26,865 nt of DNA from Chara braunii (Eukaryota; Streptophyta; Charophyceae; Charales; Characeae), in NCBI GenBank assembly GCA_003427395.1, contig BFEA01000039.1:2695047-2721911 (forward strand), in the 5' to 3' direction. Position 1 is the stretch's first letter; every line of letters begins with the position of its first letter. Both the position numbers and the translations under genes were made by a program. Under the pieces are notes generated by a model. That model ran no database searches, was not told the origin of the DNA, and saw only the letters and a list, made by a program, of their open reading frames with translations. Of this stretch, positions 18,384 to 26,865 are shown one piece after another.

Positions 18384-20108
18384 GTGGGAGAACTGCCACT
18401 TGTCCGTACTTAGGCCCGTTCGTCGGTTCTGACTCCTTCCACGAAGTGATTTCCTCGCCCTTAGGCACTTTAGCAGGTCGATGTAGACGTGTCAGTTCGT
18501 CCGTGTTTCCGTGTCTCTCTGTCTTTCGATGGATGATGTCGAAGTCGTATTCCTGTAGGCGCACCGCCCAATGTCCAATCATGCCCGTGTAATTAGTGAG
18601 CTTCTGCAAAACCAGTAGGGGCTCATGATCCGTCACGAGGCGGAACTTCTATCTATAAAGGTACGGATGGAAATGCTGGATTCCCCAGACTACTGCATAG
18701 CATTCACCTTGAGATGTCGAATCATTCCTCCGTTCGTGACGCGTACTCGATGATGTGTTCGCGACCGTCATTCCCCTTCTGTGCTAAAATGGCGGAGATC
18801 GCTTCTGGTTGTCAGTCCGTTATAAGAATAAATTGCTTGGTAGGGTCCGGCCGGATCAAAATAGGTGCAGTGGCCAGGGCCTCCTTGAGTGCATCAAAGG
18901 CTTGCCCACACTCAGAGTCCCACTGCAGAGGTTGGTCCTTCCGAAACAGGTTCGTGAGAGGCCGAGCAATCGCCGCAAACCCTTTGATAAAACGGCGGTA
19001 GTACAACGCCAGGCCTAAGAAGGCTCGAACCTGCGTCAGCGACGTGGGAACTGGGGCTTTTTTTACGGCCGCAACTTTCCCAGAATCCGGTCGCAGCCCT
19101 CTACGTGTTACTACGTATCCCAAGAACGAAATTTCCGAGAGGAAAAATTCTCTCTTCTCGAGTGCAATCTTGAATCCAACATCTCTCAGTGCTCTCAACG
19201 TCCACTCAATGTGTTGTGCATGCCCGTGATAGGTCTCCGAGTGGACAAGGATATCATCCATGGACACGATCACGCAAAAGTTGATCATTCCCTGAGTCAG
19301 CCGTGTCTTGTTGATGAAGTTCTGGAATGTCACGTTCGTTGCTCGTTGAAACGTGGCAGGCGCGTTACAAATTTTCATCGGACATCGAACCCACTGCCAC
19401 GTGCCTTCAAACAATACAAAAGTCGTCTTCGGGCGATCTTCCTCCTTAACCCGAATGTGATGGAAGCCATGCCGAATATCAAACTTGCTAAAATAATTAG
19501 CACACCCAATCGCATCCAGTAAATCATCAATCCGGAGGAAGGGGTACACATCTTTAATCATGATATCATTCAACTTACGATAATCAATGCATATGCGAAT
19601 AGATCCGTTTTTTTTAGGTACTAACACTACTGGAAATGACCATGGTCCAGTGGCAGGTTCGATCCAACCGCTTGCTTCAAATTCCTGAATTTATTTGAGA
19701 GCCTTTTTCCATTCTATCAGGGAATATCGGTAAGGCTTGTAGTGAATTGGGTTATGATTTCCCGTCTGAATTTCGTGTTGAATGACCAACGACAAGCCGA
19801 TGTCAGTGTCCGTCACGCTAATCGCTCCCTGATATTCCGTCAGAATGTCTGCAATCAAACGATGCATTTCATTAGGCACGCACTGCGGAACGTGTAATTC
19901 GAAAAGTTGATCCCAGATCCGTACGTCGATCTGCTTCGTGTGCGCTTGTTTCGCCACATCGGGTGGTGGCGCAGAGATAAACGAATGGTCTAATCTTCAA
20001 GAGAACACCGTGACCATCATTTGGGCGTCTTCCTCCCGGATGGCCACGTGTCCTTCCGGGGTGATTCCATCGCAGATATCTTGCCAAGGTACGGTTTTAG
20101 TCGCGATC
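18352..20108 (-). pseudogene. RT-RNase H of element 2, decayed
   Basis: RT runs 18812-19957 with one TAA at 19691-19693, and the frame continues upstream through a TGA at 19997-19999. Motifs: GWIEPATGPWSFP, ICIDYRKLND, FSKFDI, ICNAPATFQRA, then SMDD in place of YMDD (catalytic Tyr changed to Ser), then VRAFLGLALYYRRF. RNase H continues after TGA 18812-18814 (Trp in element 1), a deletion of about 14 nt near 18730, and TAG 18649-18651 (Gln in element 1), ending HGNTDELTRL and a stop at 18352. Several independent lesions show it is dead. Confidence 0.85.
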
Positions 20109-20109
20109 T

Positions 20110-20760
20110 TTACTCGGAGCTCATCTGATTCGGCCTCGAACGCTCAGGGGGTTCCAAAGAACTGGCCTCCGCCCCCAGGTGTAACAGTCGTACTTCTTTT
20201 ACGACTGTCAACAGGGACTTCGGGAGATCTGTGATATCGCAGTAGTGTTTTTTGTCGTTATACCGGGCGAGGAGAGGGGTGATTCCTTCGTACAAGGTTT
20301 GAGGGGGTTCCAAAGAATCGACCATCCTTGAAATTTGTACGAGGGGTTCACCCAAAATCATCGCTTTGGTCCTTTGTATATTCCGACTGGTTAAATGCTT
20401 TGTTCTTGCGATCGTTCTGAGCGGCGGGTAATAAATGCGATGTCGTGCCAATTCCTGAATTTCCGGCTCATTTTCGTCACTGCTATCCGCATCCTTCGAT
20501 AATAGCTCATCGTCTGCGGAGTTTTCCCAGGTGATCATGCGAAGAGTTCTCGCTATCATCGGAGAAACTCGCGGGAGTGCGTTGATGGTAGTACGAAGAG
20601 TCAACCTCATAGGTACAACATAGGGTTTTCCTCCCGTATTTCGGAGGATGATTGACCATTGCTCGAAATCCAGGTTTGCTCATAACGCTACAAGAGCGGG
20701 AAGGCCGAAAAGGACGTCGTAGGTGGTTACGTTGTCGGGACTTGTGGGTCCCAAATAACT
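20110..20760 (-). pseudogene. Protease C-terminal fragment of element 2
   Basis: YDVLFGLP near 20700 corresponds to the second protease motif (ILLGLP) of element 1, followed by TGA at 20680-20682, NTGGKP, an acidic linker, LGEPLVQISRM and LEPPQTLYEG. The DTGSS active site is missing because the element is truncated just upstream. It ends in a different frame from RT, with the shift near 20145 beside a TTTGGAACCCCCT block. Confidence 0.7.
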
Positions 20761-20920
20761 TCCCATCACTCGAGAGATTGAATACAGACAATTTGTGCAC
20801 AACAGAGAAATCTGGAGTGAGGAAGCAGGAGAGAAAAAAGACAAAGGATTAGGCCACAGAAGGGAGTGGCAGGAGGTCGGGAGGGCCATCGGAATGCAAC
20901 CGGAATAAAACAGAATATAT
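20761..20920. other. Truncation zone of element 2 and start of AG-rich DNA
   Basis: Protein homology to element 1 fades between 20740 and 20790. Downstream sequence is purine-rich and unlike either element. No target duplication or terminal motif is recognised. Confidence 0.5.
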
Positions 20921-21239
20921 GCATGAGGAGAAACACATGTTTTAGGTGCATCCGGAGTCAAAATCAAGACCGGATGCACTTGGGAATTGACCGTTTTTTT
21001 TTCTTTTGAGTAGGGGCTAGTTGTGGGGCATTGGGGCTAAGGAATTAACCCCTATTGCAGTCCGAGTTGCAACGGATTGCATGGGGGAGAAAAAACACAT
21101 GTTCTAGGTGCATCCGGAGCCAATATTGAGCCCGGATGCTCTAGAAAATTTAACGCTTCATTTTCTTTCAACATGGGCCAAGTTGTGGGGCTGTGGGTAT
21201 AGAAAACAGCCATGACTACAGTCCGAGAAATTATGGACT
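20921..21239. repeat. Two tandem copies of a 158-161 bp unit
   Basis: The copies start at GCATGAGGAG (20921) and GCATGGGGGAG (21079), with a third start GCATGAGGATG at 21240. Both contain ACATGTT-TAGGTGCATCCGGAG, a CCGGATGC partner arm, AGTTGTGGGGC and CAGTCCGAG near the end. Confidence 0.8.
20946..20979. repeat. Hairpin, 10-bp perfect stem
   Basis: GTGCATCCGG, 14-nt loop, CCGGATGCAC. The second tandem copy keeps an 8-bp core of the stem at 21108-21139. Confidence 0.8.
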
Positions 21240-21661
21240 GCATGAGGATGCCAAGGCCAAGGGGAAATGGGCTACGGCAAGCCCGGAAAGGCTAGAAAGG
21301 AGCAATTTCGGCAAAGGGCAAGTAAAGACGGTAAACGGAAACCGTGAGATGAGATCTCATGGCCTAGAAAAATTGGCATACACATAGAAATGATGAGACC
21401 ACCAAGGGCAATGGGTCCCAAAAAAATAAAAATGGGACGCCGTCCGGAATGTTGTCAGGGACCAAATGGGTCCAAATAATAAAAATTGGAAAATCAGGAC
21501 ACGCGTCGGCGGGACCGCCGACGGGACAAAGAAATTGAGCTAGTAGGAAAATGACGGGGACTTAGGATGTCCCAAGGGAACCATGAAAAAACGCAAGGAA
21601 TAATTGTGCAAGCAAGTGACATCGTCGAGATCAAGGATCTAGATGGTGGAAAATATTAGCA

Positions 21662-21683
21662 CCACTAGTGCAAACACTAGTGG
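21662..21683. repeat. Hairpin, 9-bp perfect stem, 4-nt loop
   Basis: CCACTAGTG, CAAA, CACTAGTGG. Confidence 0.85.
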
Positions 21684-22509
21684 GAGCAAGTGAGAGAGCC
21701 ATGGGAGAAAGAAAAGTGAAATAAGGGTGTTGGGAAGGCTGCCCAGCAGTCCGGGATATCTCGGACTGGAAAGGCATAAGAAAATAGAGTCTTGAGAGGC
21801 CCAACATAAGAAAAAGGTTGCCCTTAGAAAATCGGAGCAAAAGGGACTCAGAATTGGGCAAACGAGAGCAAAATGGAGCCCCCTAGGAGCATGGGGGTGC
21901 CATTATTGGAATCCGAGATGTAACGGCCATGTAGCAGCCATGAACCTAGCCTTGAATGAGATCCTAGGGCCTAGAAAGAAGGTACATAAAAGTTTGACAC
22001 TTCTCACAACAGAAATAAAAGAAAAAGAAAGAAGAATGAGAGAAAAAGGAGGGAGAATGAGACAAAAAGGGAGAAAAGAGTGGAGGAGAGTGTGCCGGCC
22101 TATTGGGACNTGCACAGTAGGGACTGGCAGGTCCCAACAGTGACCTCATCCCTCCTAGAATGAGAGAGGGCAATCCGGATTGCAGAGATATGGCCCAATA
22201 AAATCTGAATTAAAAAGCTGAAAAATGAGAGAAAATGCAAAAGGGAAGTGACCGGTTTTCTTTTGGGCCATGGATCTGAGATCAGATCTCATGGTAGAGA
22301 GGAACTAGCCGTTTTTTTAGGACCAGCTCAAAACGGCTAACTTTGGAATGAGGTGGCAGCCCAAAATGGAAAGAAATAAAAGAGGAAAAATGACAAGACA
22401 GTGCATTTGGCCCAAAAAGAGAGTCAAATGCACCAAAAATTGAAAAATTGAACTTAGGGGCTCAAAATTGAAGCAAGGGCTACTAGGGGGTAGCTCGGAT
22501 TATTGCTAG

Positions 22510-22534
22510 CCTTGGATCTCAACCAGATCCAAGG
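22510..22534. repeat. Hairpin, 10-bp perfect stem, 5-nt loop
   Basis: CCTTGGATCT, CAACC, AGATCCAAGG. It is terminator-like in shape but has no following T run. Confidence 0.85.
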
Positions 22535-22714
22535 TTGAAAATGTGCCGCCATATGGAAAAATGCTCCGGCCTACTCAAAAGAGACCGAAACTTGAAAAAA
22601 TCGAGAAAAAGGTCCACAAGGCCTTTTTCTTTCAAGTATTGCTGCCCTTTGGGCATTAGGACCCTAGGGGCCAGCATTTGTGAGGCAAAAAGGAGGCCGG
22701 AGTAGGCCAAGAGG

Positions 22715-22745
22715 CAGTCCGAGTTGGTACCAACCACTCGGACTG
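22715..22745. repeat. Hairpin, 10-bp perfect stem, 11-nt loop
   Basis: CAGTCCGAGT and ACTCGGACTG around a loop that itself contains the palindrome TGGTACCA. Confidence 0.85.
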
Positions 22746-22878
22746 TAGGTACTTGGCCAAAATGAGGCCCATGTACCTCCAGAAGGGCCTAGTGAGGGAA
22801 TTTTGCCTTGGGGGTACCTCGGTTCACCTCAAGGCTCATGGGGAGGCTCATGGGCTGGCCGGACTGCTGGTTTCAGCC

Positions 22879-22886
22879 TATATGAG
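22879..22886 (+). promoter_or_regulatory. TATA-like site within an inverted repeat
   Basis: TATATGAG lies between CGGACTGC (22860-22867) and GCAGTCCG (22895-22902). The following 400 bp are purine-rich, as in some plant 5' leaders. Weak evidence. Confidence 0.3.
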
Positions 22887-22902
22887 CTAAGGATGCAGTC
22901 CG

Positions 22903-23327
22903 CCACTCTCACATTTGCATGAGGAGTGCCCATGCTGCCCAAGTGAGCCCACAGGAGCATCTTTGCACTTGGAGTGAGGAGGGAGGAACCCATGGTAGTG
23001 GGAGAGCTTAGAGAAGACTAGGAGGTAGTGAAGAGGACTCTAGAGGATAGTGATGGTGGGAGAGACACTTGGAAGGTGATCCGCCATATCCCTCCTGGGT
23101 GTAGGAGAGGAGGAGAGGCTAGAGGAGCCCCATTAGCCCTCCTAAAGGGGAGGACTCCATAGCCGTAGCTGGGGGAGTTTGCCATAGCCTAAGAGAAAGC
23201 AAGGGAGGAGGAGAGAAGGGCTTGGAGAAGAAGGAAGCCATAGCCAAGAGAGGATTGTGCAAGGAGAGGAAGCTTCATCAAGAGGACACCAACACCAAGG
23301 AATCAACAAGGTGAGAGGAAGGAAAAG

Positions 23328-23328
<1 letters not shown>
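22903..23328 (+). other. Purine-rich stretch ending in a splice-donor-like site
   Basis: A GA-rich plus strand with no long open frame. AAG/GTGAG at 23308-23315 matches a plant 5' splice site. It could be an untranslated exon of a transcript starting near 22.9 kb. Confidence 0.3.
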
Positions 23329-23358
<30 letters not shown>

Positions 23359-23560
23359 CTTCCTCTCCTCCTTCTTCTTCCTCTTCTTCCTCCTCACTCC
23401 CTCCTTTCTTCTCGTCTCTCCCCTCTTCATCTCCTCCTTCCTCGCCCTTACTTTCATTCTCTTTCTCTTCCTCCCCTTCTTCTTCATCTCCATCTTCCTC
23501 ATCTCTCTCCCCTTCTCCTCCATCTTCTCTTACTTCACCTTCTCTCTTCCATGGGCTACT
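23329..23560. repeat. CTT microsatellite and pyrimidine tract
   Basis: About ten or more CTT units from 23329, then TCC/TTC-rich sequence to about 23560. The strand asymmetry flips here from purine-rich to pyrimidine-rich. Confidence 0.85.
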
Positions 23561-23599
23561 CAAACTCTTCTCTTTCACTTATGCACTAGGAGGTAGTAC

Positions 23600-24290
23600 T
23601 CCGATTCTTTCCTAAATGCTTCTTGATGCAATCTTGGGGATTTAGGAGATTCAAACTTGTGATTTTCACACTCACACTAGTAGGTAGTGTAGCGCTTCAC
23701 ACATGGATGCTACTTGATGCAATCTTGGTGATTTAGGAGTTTCAAACTTGTGATTTTCATACTCACACTAGTAGGTAATGTAGCGCTTCACACATGGATG
23801 CTACTTGACGCAATCTTGGTGATTTAGGAGCTTCAAACTTGTGATTTTCACACTCACACTAGTAGGTAGTGTAGCGCTTCACACATAGATGCTACTTGAT
23901 GCAATCTTGGTAATTTGGAAGCTTCAAACTTGTGATTTTCACACTCACACTAGTAGGTAGTGTAGCGCTTCACACATGGATGCTACTTGATGCAATCTTG
24001 GTAATTTGGGAGCTTCAAACTTGTGATTTTCACACTCACACTAGTACGTAGTGTAGCACTTCACCCATGAGTGATCCATGATGCAATCTTGGTGATTTGG
24101 GCTTTCGAAATTTGTGATTTTCACACTCACACTAGTAGGTAGTGTAGTGCTTCACCCATGAGTGATCCATGATGCAATCTTGGTGATTTGAGAGCTTCAA
24201 ACTTGTGTTTTTCACACTTACACAAGTAGGTAGTATAGCGCTTCTTTCATAGATGACCTTTGATTCAACTTTGGTGATCTTGCCTACTTA
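23600..24290. repeat. Tandem array A, 91-bp unit, about 7.5 copies
   Basis: The GATGCAATCTTGG marker occurs at 23625, 23716, 23807, 23898, 23989, 24080 and 24171 and in degraded form at 24262, a constant 91-bp spacing. The unit includes TCACACTCACACTAGTAGG. Confidence 0.95.
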
Positions 24291-24299
24291 GACCCTTGT

Positions 24300-25330
24300 T
24301 TTCACTTATATAATAGCATGTGATGTTCCGGATGATCTTCCCTTCATATGGAAGTGTTTTTCATCTAGTCTAGCATCTCTTTGTCTTGTTCATACTTAGT
24401 GTGATGTTCCGATTGATCTTCCCTTCATATGCAAGTGTTTTCCATCTAGTCCAATGACTCATTGTTATGTTCATACTTAGTGTGATGTTCCCGTTGATCT
24501 TCCCTTCATATGCAAGTGTTTTCCATCTAGTCTAATCACTCATTGTCATGTTCATACTTAGTGTGATGTTCCAGTTGATCTTCCCTTCATATGCAAGTGT
24601 TTTTCATCTAGCCTAGCATCTCTTTGTCTTGTTTATACTTAGTGTGATATTCCAGTTGATCTTCCCTTCATACTCAAGTGCTTTCCATCTAGTCTAGCAT
24701 CTCTTTGTCTTGTTCATACTTAGTGTGATATTCCGGATGATCTTCCCTTCACATGCATGTGCTTTTCATTAGTCTAATCACTCATTGTCATGTTCATGCT
24801 TAGTATGATGTTCCGGTTGATCTTCCCTTCACATGCATGTGTTTTTCATTAGTCTAATCACTCATTGTCATGATCATACTTAGTGTGATGTTCCGGTTGA
24901 TCTTCCCTTCATATGCAAGTGTTTTTCATCTAGTCTAGCATCTCTTTGTCTTGTTCATACTTAGTGTGATGTTCCGAATGATCTTCCCTTCACATGCATG
25001 TGCTTTTCATTAGTCTAGTCACTCATTGTAATATTCATACTTAGTGTGATGTTCCGGTTGATCTTCCCTTTATATGCAAGTGTTTTTCATCTAGTCTAGC
25101 ATCTCTTTGTCTTGTTTATACTTAGTGTGATGTTCCGGTTGATCTTCCCTTCATACGCAAGTGTTTTCCATCTAGTCTAGCATCTCTTTGTCTTGTTCAT
25201 ACTTAGTGTGATGTTCCGGATGATCTTTCCTTCACATGCATGTGTTTTTCATTAGTCTAATCACTCATTGTCATGTTCATACTTAGTGTAATGTTCCGGT
25301 TGATCTTCCCTTCATATGCAAGTGCTTCCA
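24300..25330. repeat. Tandem array B, 80-81-bp unit, 13 copies
   Basis: TGATGTTCC-like marker starts at 24321, 24402, 24483, 24564, 24645, 24726, 24806, 24886, 24967, 25047, 25128, 25209 and 25289. Two unit classes differ at CATCTCTTTGTCTTG versus CACTCATTGTCATG. The last unit grades into array C. Confidence 0.95.
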
Positions 25331-26865
25331 CTAGTCTAGCCTCTAGTTGTCAAGTTCATGTTCCGGTTCTTCACCTTGTTGATCTTCCCTTTTGTGCCTG
25401 TGCTTCCACTAGTCTAGTCTCTAATTGTCAAGTTCATGTTTCGAATCTTTACTTTGTTGAACTCTTCTCCATTGTGCATGTGTTTTCCACTAGTCTAGTC
25501 TTATCGTCAAGTTCATGTTCCGGATCTTTACCTTGTTGACATCTACTCATTGTGCATGTGTTTTCCTCTAGTCTAGTCTTCATTGTAAAGTTCATGTTCC
25601 GAATCTTTTACTTTGTTGAACTCTTCTCCTTTGTGCATGTGCCTTCCACTAGGCTAGTTTCCCATTGTCAAGTTCATGTTCCGGTTCTTCACCTTGTTGA
25701 TCTCTTGTCCTTTGTGCATGTGCTTCCACTACTCTAGTCTCTAATTGTCAAGTTCATGTTTCGGATCTTTACTTTGTTGAACTCTTCTCCATTGTGCATG
25801 TGTTTTCCACTAGTCTAGTATCATTGTCAAGTTCATGTTCCGAATCTTTACCTTGTTGACATCTACTCATTATGCATGTGTTTTCCTCTAGTCTAGTCTT
25901 CATTATAAAGTTCATGTTCCGAATCTTTTACTTTTTTGAACTCTTCTCCTTTGTGCATGTGTCTTCCACTAGGCTAGTCTCCCATTGTCAAGTTCATATT
26001 CTGGTTCTTCACCTTGTTGATCTTTTCTCCTTTGTGCATATGCCTTCCACTAGGTTAGTCTCCCATTGTCAAGTTGATGTTCTGGTTCTTCACCTCGTTG
26101 ATCTCTTGTCCTTTGTGCATGTGCCTTCCACTAGGCTAGTCTCCCATTGTCAAGTTCATGTTCTGGTTCTTCACCTTGTTGATCTCTTCTCCTTTGTGCA
26201 TGTGCCTTCCACTAGGCTAGTCTCCCATTGTCAAGTTGATGTTCTGGTTCTTCACCTTGTTGATCTCTTATCCTTTGTGCATGTACTTCCACTAGTCTAG
26301 CCTCTAGTCGTCAAGTTCATATTCCGGCTCTTTGCCCTATTGATCTCTTGTCCTTTGTGCATGTGCTTACACTAGTCTAGCCTCTAGCCGTCAAGTTCAT
26401 ATTCCGACTCTTTACCCTGTTAATCTCTTATCCTTTGTGCATGTGCTTCCACTAGTCTAGCCTCTAGTTGTCAAGTTCATGTTCCGGTTCTTCACCTTGT
26501 TGATCTCTTCTCTTTTGTGCATGTTCTTCCACTAGCCTCGTCTCTAATTGTCAAGTTCATGTTCCGGATCTTTAACCTTGATTGATCTCTTGTCCTTTGT
26601 GCATGTGCTTCCACTAGTTTACTCTCTCATTGTCAAGCTCGTATTCCGGATCTTTTACCTTGTTGATCTCTTGTCCTTTGTGCGTGTGCTTCCACTAGAC
26701 TAGTCTCTCATTGTCAAGTTTGTATTCCGGATCTTTACCTTGTTGATCTCTTGTCCTTTGTGCATGTGCTTTCCACTAGTCTAGTCTCACCTTGTCAAGT
26801 TCATGTTCCGGATCTTTACCCTGTTGTTCTCTTGTCCTTTGTGCATGTGCTTCCACTAGTCTAGT
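25331..26865. repeat. Tandem array C, 78-82-bp unit, about 19 copies, runs off window
   Basis: CAAGTTCATGTTCCGG-like markers recur every 78-82 bp from 25351 to 26795. The unit shares CCACTAGTCTAG and TTCCGGTTGATCT parts with array B, so B and C are one family. Long open frames here only reflect units near 81 bp (27 codons). Confidence 0.95.

Larger units (their letters stand above)
13300..20790 (-). mobile_element. Element 2: related Ty3/gypsy retrotransposon, 5'-truncated
   Basis: It is in the same orientation as element 1, and ORF-Z, ORF-Y, ORF-X, integrase, PHD, RNase H, RT and the protease C-terminus follow in the same order. Homology stops at about 20740-20790, inside protease, where AG-rich unrelated DNA starts; gag and the 5' LTR are missing. 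Protein-level divergence from element 1 is large while motifs are kept, so these are two subfamilies or old copies rather than a recent duplication. The left LTR edge is approximate. Confidence 0.85.
20946..22902. repeat. Cluster of about a dozen short inverted repeats
   Basis: Perfect or near-perfect stems of 6-10 bp recur across 2 kb, several with arms CAGTCCG/CGGACTG. Examples: 20946-20979, 21108-21139, 21219-21239, 21349-21360, 21505-21522, 21662-21683, 21747-21768, 22170-22183, 22307-22338, 22510-22534, 22715-22745 and 22860-22902. No convincing coding frame exists here. It may be an LTR or leader of an unrelated element. Confidence 0.65.

Noticed and set aside
22510-22534. Rho-independent terminator
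   Set aside because: The stem-loop is not followed by a T run, and the context is eukaryotic.
23257-23589. Leu-rich and complementary Glu/Lys-rich open frames
   Set aside because: They come from the CTT/TCC low-complexity tract, with no conserved motif on either strand.
25872-26300. 142-codon plus-strand open frame with 27-residue repeats
   Set aside because: It is a by-product of tandem units near 81 bp; composition is Leu/Val/Phe/Ser only, and it breaks where unit length changes.
23600-26865. CRISPR-like array
   Set aside because: Units are continuous tandem repeats without unique spacers, and there are no cas genes in what looks like eukaryotic DNA.

Overview
The window looks like repeat-rich nuclear DNA from a green plant or streptophyte alga. 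It is dominated by two related Ty3/gypsy-class LTR retrotransposons, followed by unrelated AT-richer DNA with a hairpin-rich stretch and long minisatellite arrays. No conventional host gene is secure. The species cannot be fixed from the sequence. The polyprotein resembles families I associate with charophyte genomes such as Chara, but that is an unverified memory.

Layout. Element 1 (about 1-12459, minus strand) has a 3' LTR at 1-1105 (its outer end lies left of the window) and a 5' LTR at 11384-12459, just right of a 255-N gap. Reading on the minus strand: leader, an unknown 211-codon frame, gag with a CCHC knuckle, aspartic protease, RT, RNase H, then in another frame a PHD zinc finger joined to an integrase, then three further overlapping ORFs that I call X, Y and Z. 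Element 2 (about 13300-20790, minus strand) repeats the same order from its 3' LTR (about 13300-14354) through Z, Y, X, PHD-integrase and RNase H-RT to part of the protease. It is truncated there and lacks gag and the 5' LTR. Both elements are decayed. Most of their premature stops fall at Arg, Trp or Gln codons and fit C-to-T type decay.

Right part. From about 20.8 kb the composition changes. A 160-bp tandem duplication and about a dozen short inverted repeats, many sharing CAGTCCG/CGGACTG arms, fill 20.9-22.9 kb. Next come a TATA-like site, a purine-rich stretch, a GTGAG donor-like site and a CTT microsatellite. Three successive tandem arrays (unit 91 bp, then 80-81 bp, then 78-82 bp) run from 23.6 kb to the window end. 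The last two show higher-order repeat structure.

How it fits together. The most notable signal is the shared architecture of the two elements. A PHD finger with all eight zinc ligands in element 1 sits between RNase H and integrase. After integrase come three ORFs conserved in both copies, two of them starting at ATGA stop/start overlaps (IN to X, X to Y) and the third (Z) overlapping the end of Y in another frame. My inference is a retrotransposon lineage with its own chromatin-reading module and an accessory gene cassette expressed by coupled translation. The function of X, Y and Z is unknown.
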